A program made the position numbers and the translations under genes. Of a stretch of 64,000 nucleotides of DNA, positions 1 to 10,044 are shown one piece after another. The DNA is taken from contig NZ_CP056122.1 of the NCBI RefSeq assembly GCF_018219455.1, positions 434,001 through 498,000 on the forward strand. The letters run 5' to 3'. The notes beneath the pieces were generated by a model, which saw only the letters and a program-made list of their open reading frames with translations, was not told where the DNA came from and made no database searches. The stretch comes from Moritella sp. 5 (GTDB lineage Bacteria > Pseudomonadota > Gammaproteobacteria > Enterobacterales > Moritellaceae). Within the stretch, counting starts at the first letter, position 1. Each line of letters begins with the position of its first letter.

Positions 1-1958
1 AATACGTAACGGCTTGCGTTCCATAGTTTGTTACAGAAGTTACGGTAACCGTCAAGGCGCTTCATATCCCAGTTAATGTCACGACCAGTCGATGCCATTG
101 CTGCTAATGTGAAACGTAGTGCGTCAGTACCGTGAGCTTCAATGCCGCCTTCAAATTCTTTACGCGTTGCTTTTTCAATTTTCTTAGCAAGTTGTGGCTG
201 CATCATGTTGCCAGTACGTTTTTGTACTAGCGACTCAAGGTCGATACCGTCGATCATGTCTAGTGGATCAAGTACGTTACCTTTTGATTTTGACATTTTA
301 TCGCCAGCTTCATCACGTACTAAACCAGTCACATAAACCGTTTTGAATGGTACTTGTGGCTTGCCGTTTTCATCTTTAATGAAGTGCATGGTCATCATGA
401 TCATACGTGCAACCCAGAAGAAGATGATGTCGAAACCTGTTACCAGTACATCACTTGGGTGGAACACTTTAAGATCTTGAGTTTGCTGTGGCCAGCCTTG
501 CGTTGAGAATGTCCAAAGCGCAGATGAGAACCAAGTATCGAGTACATCGTCGTCTTGACGTAGTGCAATCTCTGGACCTAAGTTGTTTTCTGCACGTACT
601 TCAGCTTCATCACGACCAACGAATACATTACCTTCGTTATCATACCAAGCTGGAATACGATGACCCCACCAAAGCTGACGTGAAATACACCAATCTTGTA
701 CGTCGTTCATCCACGAGAAGTACATGTTTTCGTATTGTTTTGGTACGAATTGAATTTCGCCGTCTTTTACTGCGTCAGTTGCTACTTTCGCCATTGGACC
801 AACACTTACATACCATTGGTCTGTTAGTAGTGGCTCAATCACAACGCCACTACGATCGCCGTAAGGTACTTGTAGTGTATGTGGTTCAATTTTTTCTAGT
901 AGGCCAAGTTCTTCAAACTTAGCAACGATTGCTTTACGCGCAGCAAAACGCTCCATGCCTTGGTATTCAGCAGGGATAGTGAAGGTTAGTTCAGTGTTTT
1001 CTGTGCCGTCTGAGTTGATGATTTCCGCTTCTTCACGAATATCAGCATTTTCAGTTAGGATGTTGAACATTACTAAGTTGTTACGTTTACCAACTTCGTA
1101 ATCGTTAAAGTCATGAGCAGGTGTAATTTTTACACAACCTGTGCCTTTTTCCATGTCAGCATAGTCATCAGCAACAATTTTGATGCGACGGCCAACAATT
1201 GGAAGAATAATGTCTTTGCCTACAAGCGCTGCATAGCGTTCGTCTTTCGGGTGTACTGCAACCGCAGAGTCACCTAGCATTGTTTCTGGACGTGTCGTTG
1301 CTACAACGATGTAATCTTTACCGTCAGCAGTTGTTTCGCCGTCTGCTAATGGATAGCGGAAGTACCACATGCTACCTTGTTTTTCTTTGCTTTCTACTTC
1401 TAGATCAGAAATGGCAGTGTGGAATTTTGGATCCCAGTTTACTAGGCGTTTGCCACGGTAAATTAGATCTTCTTTAAATAAACGTACGAATACTTCTTTT
1501 ACTGCTTCAGACAGACCGTCATCCATCGTAAAACGTTCGCGATCCCAATCTACAGATGTGCCTAAACGACGCATTTGACGAGTTATATTACCGCCTGATT
1601 CGTTTTTCCAATCCCAGATCTTGTCTATGAATGCATCACGGCCATAATCGTGGCGTGTTTTACCTTCTTCAGCAGCAATCTTACGTTCAACAACCATTTG
1701 TGTTGCGATACCGGCGTGATCGGTACCCACTTGCCATAACGTATTGTTACCTTGCATACGCTTATAACGAGTTAGCGCATCCATAATTGTTTGTTGGAAG
1801 GCATGACCCATGTGCAGGCTACCAGTAACATTTGGCGGTGGGATCATGATGCTGTATGCATCTTTTGTTAGATCGCCGTTTGGCTTGAAGTAACCTTGCT
1901 CTTCCCAGTTCTGGTAAAGCGCTTGCTCAATGGCTTGGGGATTGTATATTTTTTCCAT
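1..1958 (-). CDS. valS: Valyl-tRNA synthetase, N-terminal part (runs off the window)
   Basis: Charges tRNA-Val with valine in the cytoplasm (class I aminoacyl-tRNA synthetase). Reading the minus strand from the ATG at 1958, the protein opens [20 protein letters not shown]. The class I HIGH-type signature appears as [15 protein letters not shown] near residue 45, and the KMSKS loop is read as [14 protein letters not shown] near residue 555 (about 290-250). About 652 codons are present of a usual 950 or so, so the anticodon-binding domain and C-terminal coiled coil lie outside the window. holC follows upstream on the same strand after 33 bp, the common valS-holC arrangement of gammaproteobacteria. 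Identification is firm; only the 3' end is missing. Confidence 0.97.
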   Translation of the reverse strand, partial: MEKIYNPQAIEQALYQNWEEQGYFKPNGDLTKDAYSIMIPPPNVTGSLHMGHAFQQTIMDALTRYKRMQGNNTLWQVGTDHAGIATQMVVERKIAAEEGKTRHDYGRDAFIDKIWDWKNESGGNITRQMRRLGTSVDWDRERFTMDDGLSEAVKEVFVRLFKEDLIYRGKRLVNWDPKFHTAISDLEVESKEKQGSMWYFRYPLADGETTADGKDYIVVATTRPETMLGDSAVAVHPKDERYAALVGKDIILPIVGRRIKIVADDYADMEKGTGCVKITPAHDFNDYEVGKRNNLVMFNILTENADIREEAEIINSDGTENTELTFTIPAEYQGMERFAARKAIVAKFEELGLLEKIEPHTLQVPYGDRSGVVIEPLLTDQWYVSVGPMAKVATDAVKDGEIQFVPKQYENMYFSWMNDVQDWCISRQLWWGHRIPAWYDNEGNVFVGRDEAEVRAENNLGPEIALRQDDDVLDTWFSSALWTFSTQGWPQQTQDLKVFHPSDVLVTGFDIIFFWVARMIMMTMHFIKDENGKPQVPFKTVYVTGLVRDEAGDKMSKSKGNVLDPLDMIDGIDLESLVQKRTGNMMQPQLAKKIEKATRKEFEGGIEAHGTDALRFTLAAMASTGRDINWDMKRLDGYRNFCNKLWNASRYV

Positions 1959-1991
1959 AGGTCTGCTTTCTAATTCTCAATGGTTGATTGA

Positions 1992-2435
1992 TTATTCGGC
2001 GTTCACAGTTAACAGTTGTAACCCTGTTTGACGATAATGTTTGTAACGTTCCCGAGCTTGTTGTTTTAGCCCGTCTTGATACGGTACAAAATCGATAATC
2101 TGATTAAAGTTGACTGCAAATTGCGGTGTCTGGTCGTGCAGGTTGATTAGTACCTGATAGCGATGACGGGGCGGTTGAAAACCGATTTCAACGGGCGCGC
2201 CATTACGTGGACCTTCACCTTGTAAATTATGTGGTACAAAACTGTTCGCATCTAATTGCCAAAGGTATTCGTCAACCTGATTGGCTGCCGATTCATCGTT
2301 GGTATGAATATAGACGCGTTGTCCTTGCTGATAAAACTCACCAGCTAGTTTACAGGCAAGTTCATGATGCTGGGGCATACTCGCCGCAACGCCATTTTTA
2401 GATTCTTGCATAATATAAAAAGTGACTTTTTTCAT
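1992..2435 (-). CDS. holC: DNA polymerase III chi subunit
   Basis: Accessory subunit of the replicative clamp loader; chi binds psi and contacts SSB on the lagging strand. The protein begins MKKVTFYIM and carries the family's conserved stretch SFVPHNLQGEGPRNGAPVEI in the middle and DFVPYQDGLKQQARERYKHY near the end, matching E. coli HolC in order and length (147 against 147 residues). An upstream TTG at 2471 would add 12 residues without similarity to HolC, so I start at the ATG at 2435. It sits directly upstream of valS on the same strand, probably in one transcript. Confidence 0.94.
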   Translation of the reverse strand: MKKVTFYIMQESKNGVAASMPQHHELACKLAGEFYQQGQRVYIHTNDESAANQVDEYLWQLDANSFVPHNLQGEGPRNGAPVEIGFQPPRHRYQVLINLHDQTPQFAVNFNQIIDFVPYQDGLKQQARERYKHYRQTGLQLLTVNAE

Positions 2436-2604
2436 CTGTAGTTTTGCGCCAATGACTGAGTCATTTACCAATTATAAGTATAACAGCACATAGTATCACA
2501 AAGGGTAGTGATGAAAAATAGAGTTGTCGGCGGGAATACTGTGTTTTGTGTTATTTGCGGAAATTAATACTAAATCAAGTCTGTTCCTTGTGTTGAGGGG
2601 GACG

Positions 2605-2925
2605 TTAGAGGGCGAACTCAACCTCGTTGATCTGAATTGTCGGTTCGATGTTAGTATAGTTTCTTACATCATCTTGTAATTTTTCGGCGTGAGGAATAAA
2701 GGCAGCCATGAAATTTTCTAAGGTATCAAAATAGTAATGACACATAGCGACATAAGTTGAGTCGATAGTGTTAGATATATCGATACCGCGTTCCACTTTT
2801 ACGCCTTTAAACCCTTCTGCATTTGATAATATCTCAATCGACATTGGTATATGGATATTAAGGTAATACTCAAAATCGAAGTGGTACTTGTCCATTTTTT
2901 CATAAATACTAGCGATGTTTATCAT
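2605..2925 (-). CDS. EthD-like dimeric alpha-beta barrel protein
   Basis: A 106-residue protein of the EthD / ferredoxin-fold dimeric barrel type. Visible hallmarks are an early HIPMSIEIL segment, resembling the H-x-P-L helix of EthD proteins, a GVKVERG strand, and the AMCHYYFDTLENFMAAF segment that matches the family's FxSxxaFxxA pattern. An AAGG Shine-Dalgarno lies just upstream of the ATG at 2925. It is a monocistron between holC and pepA on the same strand. Members are mostly small enzymes or binding proteins of unknown substrate, so no reaction is assigned. Confidence 0.7.
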   Translation of the reverse strand: MINIASIYEKMDKYHFDFEYYLNIHIPMSIEILSNAEGFKGVKVERGIDISNTIDSTYVAMCHYYFDTLENFMAAFIPHAEKLQDDVRNYTNIEPTIQINEVEFAL

Positions 2926-3144
2926 GATGTAACCTTAATATCCTTATTAATGGTATTAGTATAAATCGTTATACTTTTTGTGTGATTATTACCATACGCT
3001 AATTTTATGTGACAGCCATTTTAGAAAACCTTAATTCAGTATTTTTTCATACTAAAGTTGATTAATAAGGTGGGGTTTTAGATAAGTAGTCGAATAAAAA
3101 AGGCCGCTACAGCGACCCTTTGGATATTGATGATATGAAATTAA

Positions 3145-4668
3145 TTAAGCTTCGTCAGCTTGTTGCACTTCATTTCGTTCTGTACGGTTAAGCAAGAACT
3201 GGGTCAACATTGGTACAGGACGACCCGTTGAGCCTTTATTTTTACCACTTACCCAAGCAGTACCAGCGATGTCTAGATGCGCCCAGTGATACTTTTTAGT
3301 AAAGCGTGATAAGAAGCAGGCTGCAGTGATCGTACCGCCACCAGGGCCACCAATGTTCGCTAAATCAGCAAATGGACTTTCAATTTGTTCTTGGAAGTCG
3401 TCAGTAATTGGTAAACGCCATGCTTTATCTGCGGCTTGATCAGACGCATTTAATAATTCATGTGCCAGTGGGTTATGCGTAGACAGTAAACCTGTGATGT
3501 GATGACCAAGTGCAACAACACACGCACCCGTTAAGGTCGCGACGTCAATAACAAGTTCTGGATCAAAACGTTCAACATAGGTTAATACGTCACATAATAC
3601 TAAACGACCTTCAGCATCGGTATTAAGTACTTCAACGGTTTGTCCTGACATGGTTGTAAGGATGTCACCTGGACGGTAAGCATTGCTACCCGGCATGTTT
3701 TCACAACCCGCTAGAATACCGATAACGTTAAGTGGTAAATTTAGCTTAGCAAGTGACTTCATCGCACCAAGAACGCCTGCAGCACCACCCATATCATATT
3801 TCATTTCGTCCATGCCTAAGCCTGGTTTTAATGAAATACCACCTGAATCGAATGTCAGACCTTTACCAATCAGTACAATCGGTTTTGCGTCAGGATCTGG
3901 ATTACCTTTATAATTAATAATCGACATCTTAGCTTCATTAGCTGAACCTTGTGATACTGCAAGGTAAGAGTCCATTTTTAACTCTTTCATTTCAGGCTCA
4001 CCTAAAATCTGTGTTGTGATCTTGTCACTGTCATCAGCAAGTTGGCGTGCTTGATTAGCAAGGTAAACGGGATTACAGATGTTTGGCGGCATGTTTGCTA
4101 CGTCTTTACATAGACGCATACCACTTGCTACAGCTAGACCGTGAGCAATGGCTTTTTCACTTGTTGGTAAATCACGACGCGAAGTAACGTTGAATACCAT
4201 TTTGCGTAATGGACGACGGGTTTCTTCTTTATTGCTTTTTAGCTGATCGAAACGGTAGCGACTATCGCGTGCTGTTTCAACGGCAAAGCGGATCTTCCAG
4301 TAAGTATCGCGGCCTTTAACGTTTAGCTCAGGTAAGAAACAAACGGCTTCCATAGAACCAGTTTCGTTCAAGGTATTCATTGTTTTGGTGATAATTTGCT
4401 TGTACTGGCGCTCATCTAGCTCGCGTTCTTTACCACAGCCAACTAATAATACACGTTCGCTCAGTACATTGGGTACATGATGAAGCAACAATACTTGACC
4501 AGGTTTACCTTCGATATCACCGCGACGTAGTAGGGAACTTAAATAGCCGTCACTAATCTTATCTAGTTGTTCTGCTGCAGGTGATAAACGACGTGGTTCA
4601 AATACTCCGACAACAACACAAGCGCTGCGTTGTTTCTCAGGGCTACCACTTTTTACATTGAACTCCAT
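3145..4668 (-). CDS. pepA: Leucyl aminopeptidase (M17 family)
   Basis: Dizinc cytosolic aminopeptidase that removes N-terminal residues; E. coli PepA is also the DNA-binding accessory factor for Xer recombination at cer/psi sites. At 507 residues it matches the family. The metal-ligand segments are present: [15 protein letters not shown] and [10 protein letters not shown] for the first Lys/Asp ligands, and [12 protein letters not shown], the M17 signature, for the Asp/Glu pair. The N-terminal macro-like domain is complete. The gene is transcribed divergently from lptF with 194 bp between them, as in Vibrio and E. coli. No internal damage is seen. Confidence 0.96.
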   Translation of the reverse strand: MEFNVKSGSPEKQRSACVVVGVFEPRRLSPAAEQLDKISDGYLSSLLRRGDIEGKPGQVLLLHHVPNVLSERVLLVGCGKERELDERQYKQIITKTMNTLNETGSMEAVCFLPELNVKGRDTYWKIRFAVETARDSRYRFDQLKSNKEETRRPLRKMVFNVTSRRDLPTSEKAIAHGLAVASGMRLCKDVANMPPNICNPVYLANQARQLADDSDKITTQILGEPEMKELKMDSYLAVSQGSANEAKMSIINYKGNPDPDAKPIVLIGKGLTFDSGGISLKPGLGMDEMKYDMGGAAGVLGAMKSLAKLNLPLNVIGILAGCENMPGSNAYRPGDILTTMSGQTVEVLNTDAEGRLVLCDVLTYVERFDPELVIDVATLTGACVVALGHHITGLLSTHNPLAHELLNASDQAADKAWRLPITDDFQEQIESPFADLANIGGPGGGTITAACFLSRFTKKYHWAHLDIAGTAWVSGKNKGSTGRPVPMLTQFLLNRTERNEVQQADEA

Positions 4669-4862
4669 GGACTCTCCGGTTTCCTAAAGACAAAATCAAA
4701 TATTTATAACATAATAGGGGGTTATACGTATTTAGTTAATTAAAAACTAACATTTTCAGATAAAATGGGTGTGCAGTTAACTATTTAAACTGCATTTGTA
4801 GCTGAGTTTACCTAATTATGAGCTGCATTTCATACAAAACATTAGTCTAATATAGGTTTTAA

Positions 4863-5978
4863 GTGATAATTTTCCGATATTTATTTGCTGAGACAGTGAA
4901 ATCACAAATTGCTGTTTTATTCATCTTATCACTTATCTTTGTGAGCCAGCAGTTTGTTGCACTGCTCTCAAAGGTAATGACAGGTGCTTTACCTGCTAAT
5001 TTAGTGATAGAGATGTTGTTGTATACCATGCCTGCGTTAGGCACATTAATTTTACCCGTGAGTTTATTCATTGGTATTTTGTTTGCGCATGGGCGGTTGT
5101 ACGCTGAAAGTGAAATGGTGATCTTAACTGCCTGTGGGTATACCCCGAGTCGGATACTAATGTCGTCGTTATTATTATCATCAGTAACGATTGGCTTGGT
5201 GGCTTTTAATGCGTTTGTTTATGCGCCTACAGCGGAAGAAGGTCGCGTGAAATTACGCGAAAATATAGATGCTGATGTTGGCTTAGCGACATTGAAGCAG
5301 GGGCGTTTTGAGTCGCTTGATGGTGGTCGCGCTGTGGTCTATGTTGAATCATATGATAGTAATAAAGCGATGCGTAAAATATTTATTGCAAAATCACCCT
5401 CGGAGGAAGGCGAGCGTCCTTCTATTGTGTTAGCTGATAAAGGTAACGTGGAGTCTGACGAAAATGGCTCACAATGGTTGAAGCTAAGCCAAGGTCTACG
5501 TTATGAAGGTGAATTATCACAACGTGATTTCCGTATTGTTGATTTCAGTACTTACCGCGTATTTATTCAAGAACAAGATGTCCGTGAGCGTGGTCGTAGA
5601 ACCAAAGCGTTACCAACGTCTGAATTATGGAATTCAACTGAATTCGAACACAAGGTGGAACTGCAATGGCGTATTGCCCAGGTAGTATCAATACCACTGC
5701 TGACGTTATTGGTTGTGCCTTTAGCTATGGTTAACCCTAGGCAGGGACGTTACGCGAAACTATTCCCTGCGTTATTAATGTTTTTAACTTATTTCATGTT
5801 ATTGAGTGCGGCGCGTTCTTCGATACTGGATGATAAATTACCGTTATCAATCGGCTTCTGGCTTGTTCATTCAGGGGTACTGGCTTTGGCTATTTCGTTT
5901 AATGTAGCCAATTATTCTTGGTACCATCATTTAGTGTATAAAGTGAAAATGCGTTTTGCTCGAGGAAATAAGCAGTGA
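4863..5978 (+). CDS. lptF: LPS export ABC transporter permease LptF
   Basis: Inner-membrane half of the LptB2FG exporter that extracts lipopolysaccharide and passes it to LptC. The protein (371 residues) starts MIIFRYLFAETVKSQ at a GTG codon, closely matching the E. coli LptF N-terminus. Transmembrane segments cluster at both ends, around a central periplasmic beta-jellyroll domain (roughly residues 125-250), and the conserved VVPLAMVNPRQGRYAKLFPA segment precedes the last helices. Its stop overlaps the start of lptG (GTGA, 5975-5978), so the two are translationally coupled. Confidence 0.95.
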   Translation: MIIFRYLFAETVKSQIAVLFILSLIFVSQQFVALLSKVMTGALPANLVIEMLLYTMPALGTLILPVSLFIGILFAHGRLYAESEMVILTACGYTPSRILMSSLLLSSVTIGLVAFNAFVYAPTAEEGRVKLRENIDADVGLATLKQGRFESLDGGRAVVYVESYDSNKAMRKIFIAKSPSEEGERPSIVLADKGNVESDENGSQWLKLSQGLRYEGELSQRDFRIVDFSTYRVFIQEQDVRERGRRTKALPTSELWNSTEFEHKVELQWRIAQVVSIPLLTLLVVPLAMVNPRQGRYAKLFPALLMFLTYFMLLSAARSSILDDKLPLSIGFWLVHSGVLALAISFNVANYSWYHHLVYKVKMRFARGNKQ

Positions 5979-7042
5979 TTAAAATTTTAGACATCTATAT
6001 TGGTAAGGCTATTTTATTTGCCACTATGATCTGTTTGTTTACCCTCGTTGGCTTATCTGCGGTGATTAAATATGTCGAACAATTACGAGCAGTCGGTGAG
6101 GGAACATACGGTTTATTTGAAGCGTTAATGTATGTGATGCTGAAAATGCCACGTGAAATTACTATTTTTTTTCCGATGGCTGCATTATTAGGTGCGCTGA
6201 TTGGTCTAGGAGCACTCGCAAGTTCGTCTGAATTGGTGGTGATTCAAGCTGCTGGTCAGTCACGTTTTAAAATTGTACTTTCAACAATGAAAACTGCGAT
6301 ACCAATGATGGCTGTGGTGATGTTGATGGGCGAATATGTTGCGCCTTATACCGAACTAAAAGCTCTTCAGTTGCGTAGTGAGTCTACTTCTGGGCAATCC
6401 ATTATTCGGGCACAAAAAGGGGTTTGGGCGAAAGATAAAGATAACTTCATTAATATTGGTGAAGTGAATAATGGCAGTGAATTACATAATGTAACAATTT
6501 ATGAATTCTCAGAAAGTCAGCGTTTAGTTAAAACGACCCTGGCTCGTAAAGCGATTTATACAGACAAACACTGGGAACTAACAGATATTAGTATTACGCA
6601 TTTCGAGAGTGACAGTATTACGGTGACAACACAGCCTAAATTGCGTTGGGATTCTACGCTGACACCAGAGAAGTTAGATGTGGTAACGATTGATCCTGAG
6701 GATTTATCAATATCAGGCTTGTACTCTTATATTACTTATTTAGACAGTAATAAGCAGGATGCAGCAAGTTATGAGCTAGCCTTCTGGCGGAAAATATTCC
6801 AACCGATATCGATTGGTGTCATGGTCTTACTGGCTTTGTCGTTTGTATTTGGACCATTGCGAACGGTAACCATGGGCGCGCGTATTTTGATGGGGGTGGT
6901 TGCTGGTTTTACTTTCTACCTCGCCAGTGAAACTTTTGGCCCGATTAGTTTGGTGTATTCGTTTCCTCCGTTTCTTGGGGCTGTGGTCCCCAGTGCCATC
7001 TTTACCTTGATTGCGGTTGTGCAGTTAAGGAAACATGGTTAA
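5975..7042 (+). CDS. lptG: LPS export ABC transporter permease LptG
   Basis: Second permease of the LptB2FG lipopolysaccharide exporter. It is 355 residues with the family layout: N-terminal helix (ILDIYIGKAILFATM), paired helices, a central periplasmic domain (about residues 135-265) and three C-terminal helices. The YvrE-like stretch SFVFGPLRTVTMGARI before the last helices matches the LptG consensus. It starts at a GTG overlapping the lptF stop. A strong bidirectional hairpin follows at 7092-7121. Confidence 0.95.
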   Translation: MIKILDIYIGKAILFATMICLFTLVGLSAVIKYVEQLRAVGEGTYGLFEALMYVMLKMPREITIFFPMAALLGALIGLGALASSSELVVIQAAGQSRFKIVLSTMKTAIPMMAVVMLMGEYVAPYTELKALQLRSESTSGQSIIRAQKGVWAKDKDNFINIGEVNNGSELHNVTIYEFSESQRLVKTTLARKAIYTDKHWELTDISITHFESDSITVTTQPKLRWDSTLTPEKLDVVTIDPEDLSISGLYSYITYLDSNKQDAASYELAFWRKIFQPISIGVMVLLALSFVFGPLRTVTMGARILMGVVAGFTFYLASETFGPISLVYSFPPFLGAVVPSAIFTLIAVVQLRKHG

Positions 7043-7091
7043 CGTGACTATTTCACCCTACTGTAGATAGAATATATTTAGGGATGAATGT

Positions 7092-7121
7092 AAAAATGGC
7101 AACCAATTGGTTGCCATTTTT
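7092..7121. terminator. Bidirectional intrinsic terminator after lptG
   Basis: Perfect 13-bp inverted repeat (AAAAATGGCAACC, 4-base loop AATT, complement) with A and T tracts at its two ends. It separates convergent lptG and the RDD gene and can stop transcription from both sides. Confidence 0.88.
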
Positions 7122-7161
7122 GTTTCGGCTTAGCGTTAGGCGCTAAGTATTGCTAAATCAA

Positions 7162-7719
7162 CTATTTTTTCTTTTCTAGCTTGTCAGCATAACGCAGTAA
7201 TGAACCGTTTTGCTCTTTACTTAAACGTAATACATTACAATTCGACCAGTGATCTTGAAACGCTCTGTTTTTCATATCAAACGGTACTTGTAAGTTACCT
7301 AAACCACATGCTGCAGTTGCTAGACGAATAAGAGCTTGGGTTAAGCTAATTACGCTGCCATCGGTATTTTGTACGCGTAAACGCCACGCGCGCATACCAA
7401 CTGTTTGACCGCCGTGTGTCCAAAACCACAAATAGAATCCTGCTACTGAACCCCATACTAATATCGCAAACCAAATTTGGCTGCCTACATATGCCGCGCT
7501 ATCCACATAACGGCCAGCAATATCGACGATGCCCGATGCAATTAATGCTTCTGCAATGCCAAGTCCTATTGCACTGGCAATCGCAGCGATACCAATAACA
7601 ATAAGTGCGTCATACACAAGCGCACCAATACGCGGGCCAAAAGTGGCAATGGATGCCGTTTCACCTGTTTCAATTTTAGGTGTGTGTTTTGGTTTTCTGA
7701 GTTTGTTTTTCTTCGCCAT
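7162..7719 (-). CDS. RDD family membrane protein
   Basis: Small inner-membrane protein with the RDD domain, named for Arg-Asp-Asp residues in its helices; some RDD proteins act in ion or compatible-solute tolerance. After a basic N-terminus (MAKKNKLRKPKHTPK) come FGPRIGALVYDALIVIGIAA (R and D of the first RDD helix), a second hydrophobic segment, and HGGQTVGMRAWRLRVQNTDG, the classic RDD loop. A longer reading frame begins at 7773, but the ATG at 7719 has GGA seven bases upstream and gives a standard RDD start, so I chose it (185 residues). Confidence 0.85.
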   Translation of the reverse strand: MAKKNKLRKPKHTPKIETGETASIATFGPRIGALVYDALIVIGIAAIASAIGLGIAEALIASGIVDIAGRYVDSAAYVGSQIWFAILVWGSVAGFYLWFWTHGGQTVGMRAWRLRVQNTDGSVISLTQALIRLATAACGLGNLQVPFDMKNRAFQDHWSNCNVLRLSKEQNGSLLRYADKLEKKK

Positions 7720-7941
7720 TATGAATCCAGCCATGTCTTCAGGGTTATCTCGAAAGTGGAAACAGTGTAGCAAAAAAAGTGAGTCTTAGTCGTGCTAAAT
7801 AGTTAGTGCTGGTGGATATCAATAGCCATAGTGCAAAGCTAACTGTGCTGATATTTAAGATGTTAAGTGTTCGTTGCCATATAAAATCATGACTTAATAC
7901 AGCACTTTGCTCTAATTTTGAACAGTTGTTTTTACGAATAA

Positions 7942-8032
7942 GAGAAACGCCTTGCTTGGCATCGTTTGCTATGTATAATGTTGACCTATGCCCGAGTGGT
8001 GAAATCGGTAGACGCGGTGGATTCAAAATCCT
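7942..8032 (+). repeat. 91-bp direct repeat, left copy: tRNA-Leu promoter plus 5' half
   Basis: Bases 7942-8032 are identical to 23217-23307. The repeat covers the tRNA promoter (-35 TTGCTT at 7952, -10 TATAAT at 7974) and the tRNA up to the anticodon stem. It marks the left edge of the integrated element; beyond 8032 the two copies diverge completely. Further upstream the similarity continues in diverged form (TTTGAACAGTTG in both). Confidence 0.9.
7990..8032 (+). pseudogene. Truncated tRNA-Leu(CAA), 5' half only
   Basis: The first 43 bases match the intact tRNA-Leu at 23265: acceptor 5' strand GCCCGAG, D arm, and anticodon loop TTCAAAA. After 8032 there is no variable arm, T arm or acceptor 3' strand; the sequence runs into element DNA. 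The break falls in the 3' side of the anticodon stem. At the junction TTCAAA-ATCC-TTTGAA (8022-8037) is a perfect dyad, of the kind tyrosine recombinases use as a core site (inference). Confidence 0.85.
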
Positions 8033-8119
8033 TTGAAAACAAGGCTTTAAACCGAAACTTCGTTCCGGTTCTGCAGTCCTCAATCATACCAAATGAGCCA
8101 TGTTTCTCCTAAGTTTAAG

Positions 8120-8400
8120 CCCTATCTAAACACCTTATATCTCTCTAAAATACACCTAATAAACGTACTTTATTACCCTTAGAAAACCTGCTCCTGTTCA
8201 TATCTTGTACTTTTCCATGCAGAACTTACGCGCAACAAAATTCACGCATTCCTGATGGTTCCAACAAGTTCCTGTACTTTGACGATCGTTAATTTTACGG
8301 GTGGTTGTTTGTGGCAGTATTAGCATGGCAACAAGTTAGTTGGAATTCCGGTCTTTTACGGTCCTCGTCCTGTCCTTTGGAGTTGGTATAATTAATTCGT
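8120..8400. repeat. Integrase-proximal repeat block, copy R1
   Basis: No gene seen in 8033-8488. The stretch shares ordered, diverged matches with 23455-23700, 27115-27235 and 38285-38460. Shared words include TTATTACCCTTAGAAAAC, TGCTCCTGT-CATAT, GCAGTATTAGCAT, GGAATTCCGGT and TTTACGGTCC followed by TGTCCTTTGGA. Position next to the integrase and att site suggests integrase or excisionase arm-site DNA (inference). Confidence 0.7.
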
Positions 8401-8488
8401 GTAGCTTGGTTTTAATAATCTGTAGAGGTATTATAATATTCAATACAATATTAGTCTTTTATTACCCTGTTACTAAAGGAAGAAAAAT

Positions 8489-8677
8489 ATGATTGGTTGG
8501 AAAATAGCTTGCACTATAGATAAAAAAGAAGTCGTCGCAGAAGTAGCATCACAACCAGCCGCGGATTGCAGTGAAGGTGGTTTACACGGCATGATAATTT
8601 ATGTTTACCACGACAGTAAATTAAAACCTGTATATTTTAGCCCAAATGAAGACATTAAAGTAATAGAAAGAAATTAG
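8489..8677 (+). CDS. Small protein of unknown function
   Basis: A 62-residue ORF beginning MIGWKIACTIDKKEVVAEVA with a good Shine-Dalgarno (AAAGGAAG) eight bases before the ATG. It is soluble, has no signal peptide or membrane segment, and has two Cys and an aromatic VYHDSKLKPVYF segment. It sits directly before the integrase in the same direction, the usual place for an excisionase or recombination directionality factor, but no helix-turn-helix is apparent. I do not recognise it. A small hairpin (TACGAT/ATCGTA, 8690-8707) follows. Confidence 0.6.
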   Translation: MIGWKIACTIDKKEVVAEVASQPAADCSEGGLHGMIIYVYHDSKLKPVYFSPNEDIKVIERN

Positions 8678-8768
8678 AGATAAAATTAGTACGATTTTAC
8701 TATCGTATCTAACTTCAAATTAAAAACATATTAATGCCTTATATCACTAACAATATGAGGTATTAATC

Positions 8769-9959
8769 ATGTCAATTATCACCACCAAAAAATTCAAATT
8801 CACCAACGCCAATCTAAAATCTCTACCATCCAACCCAGCCAATTCATCATCAACAGAACTAGAAGTATCCGATACAGAAATCATCGGCTTGAAATGCTTA
8901 TCTGGTAAAACAGGTAATAAACGCTTTTTACTACGCTATAAATTCAACGGTCGTAAATGCAGCATCACCATTGGCAGATTTCCTGATATCGATATTAATC
9001 AAGCCAGAAAGGTAGCTAGAAAGTATAAAGGTATGATCGCTGATGGTATTGACCCGAAAGCCGAACGTGACAATGCCACTGAGTACCCAACCGTTAAATC
9101 ATTCTTCTACGATACCTACTTACCACTGGCAAAACGTCGTAAGAAAACATGGGCCATTGATGAGAAACGATTTCGTAAACACTGTAATGCTATTGCTAAT
9201 ATTAAATATAACGAGCTGACGGTTAGCCATGTAATGAAGTTACATCTTGGTCTAAGTGAGACTAAATACAAAGGTGAGTATTACGCACCAGCAACTTGTA
9301 ATCGCATATTAGCGTTACTCAAAACGATGGGTAAGCTTGCGCATAACATGTTGGATATAATCAATGTGGCAGATAGGGTGTCGTTACTGCCCGAGAATAA
9401 TGCTAGAACACGATACTGTGATATTGATGAAACGAAACGCATCATCAAAGCTGCTAGAGCCTACCCTCAGAAAAGCATTGGTAACTTTATTGCGTTGCTA
9501 CATTTGATTGGCTGTCGTGAAGGTGAATTACGTTTCAGAACCCACTCTGATATTAACTACGAAAAGCGTACCCTGACTATCCCACGGACAAAAAATGGTA
9601 CTTATCACATCGTTTATCTCTCCGACCTCATGATAGAGATCCTGCAATCTATCCCAAAAATATCGGGCAATAATTACGTATTTCCAGCACCACATAAAAA
9701 GGGTAAGCCAATCGGTGCGCCTCGTTACTCTTTCGATATTATTAAGCAAACAGCCAAGATAGATAATCCTGATGAAGTGTTATTACATACCGCTCGTCAT
9801 TCAGTAGCCAGTAACCTAATTTCTAACGGTGTTGATATTAGTGCTGTCCAGAAGTTACTTAATCACAAAGACATATCTAGCACGTTACGCTATGCCAAAT
9901 TAAGCGAAGGTAAGCAACGTGAGACAGCATCAATGATATCGAACATGGTAGGAGAGTAG
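8769..9959 (+). CDS. Tyrosine recombinase / site-specific integrase (DUF4102 type)
   Basis: Integrates and excises the element at tRNA-Leu. The 396-residue protein has an N-terminal DUF4102 arm-binding domain (about residues 5-100, SITIGRFPDIDINQARKVAR), a core-binding domain (about 105-200) and a tyrosine recombinase catalytic domain. Catalytic residues are all visible: R250 in GCREGEL, H340 and R343 in LLHTARHS, H366 in LNHKD, and nucleophile Y375 in LRYAKLS. GAGG precedes the ATG. A truncated near-copy, including its leader region, lies at 26399-26845. This is the P4-like integrase class that uses tRNA 3' ends, consistent with the tRNA fragments at 7990 and 26977. Confidence 0.95.
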   Translation: MSIITTKKFKFTNANLKSLPSNPANSSSTELEVSDTEIIGLKCLSGKTGNKRFLLRYKFNGRKCSITIGRFPDIDINQARKVARKYKGMIADGIDPKAERDNATEYPTVKSFFYDTYLPLAKRRKKTWAIDEKRFRKHCNAIANIKYNELTVSHVMKLHLGLSETKYKGEYYAPATCNRILALLKTMGKLAHNMLDIINVADRVSLLPENNARTRYCDIDETKRIIKAARAYPQKSIGNFIALLHLIGCREGELRFRTHSDINYEKRTLTIPRTKNGTYHIVYLSDLMIEILQSIPKISGNNYVFPAPHKKGKPIGAPRYSFDIIKQTAKIDNPDEVLLHTARHSVASNLISNGVDISAVQKLLNHKDISSTLRYAKLSEGKQRETASMISNMVGE

Positions 9960-10044
9960 TTCATTAACCTAACGTAATAAAACAAGGCTGAAGAATATAT
10001 AAATATCATGATTATTGATTGTTAACCTATGGAGAATACAACCA

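Noticed and set aside
142-1477. Three plus-strand open frames within the first 1.5 kb
   Set aside because: They lie opposite valS, whose frame is continuous and carries HIGH and KMSKS motifs; they are antisense shadows.
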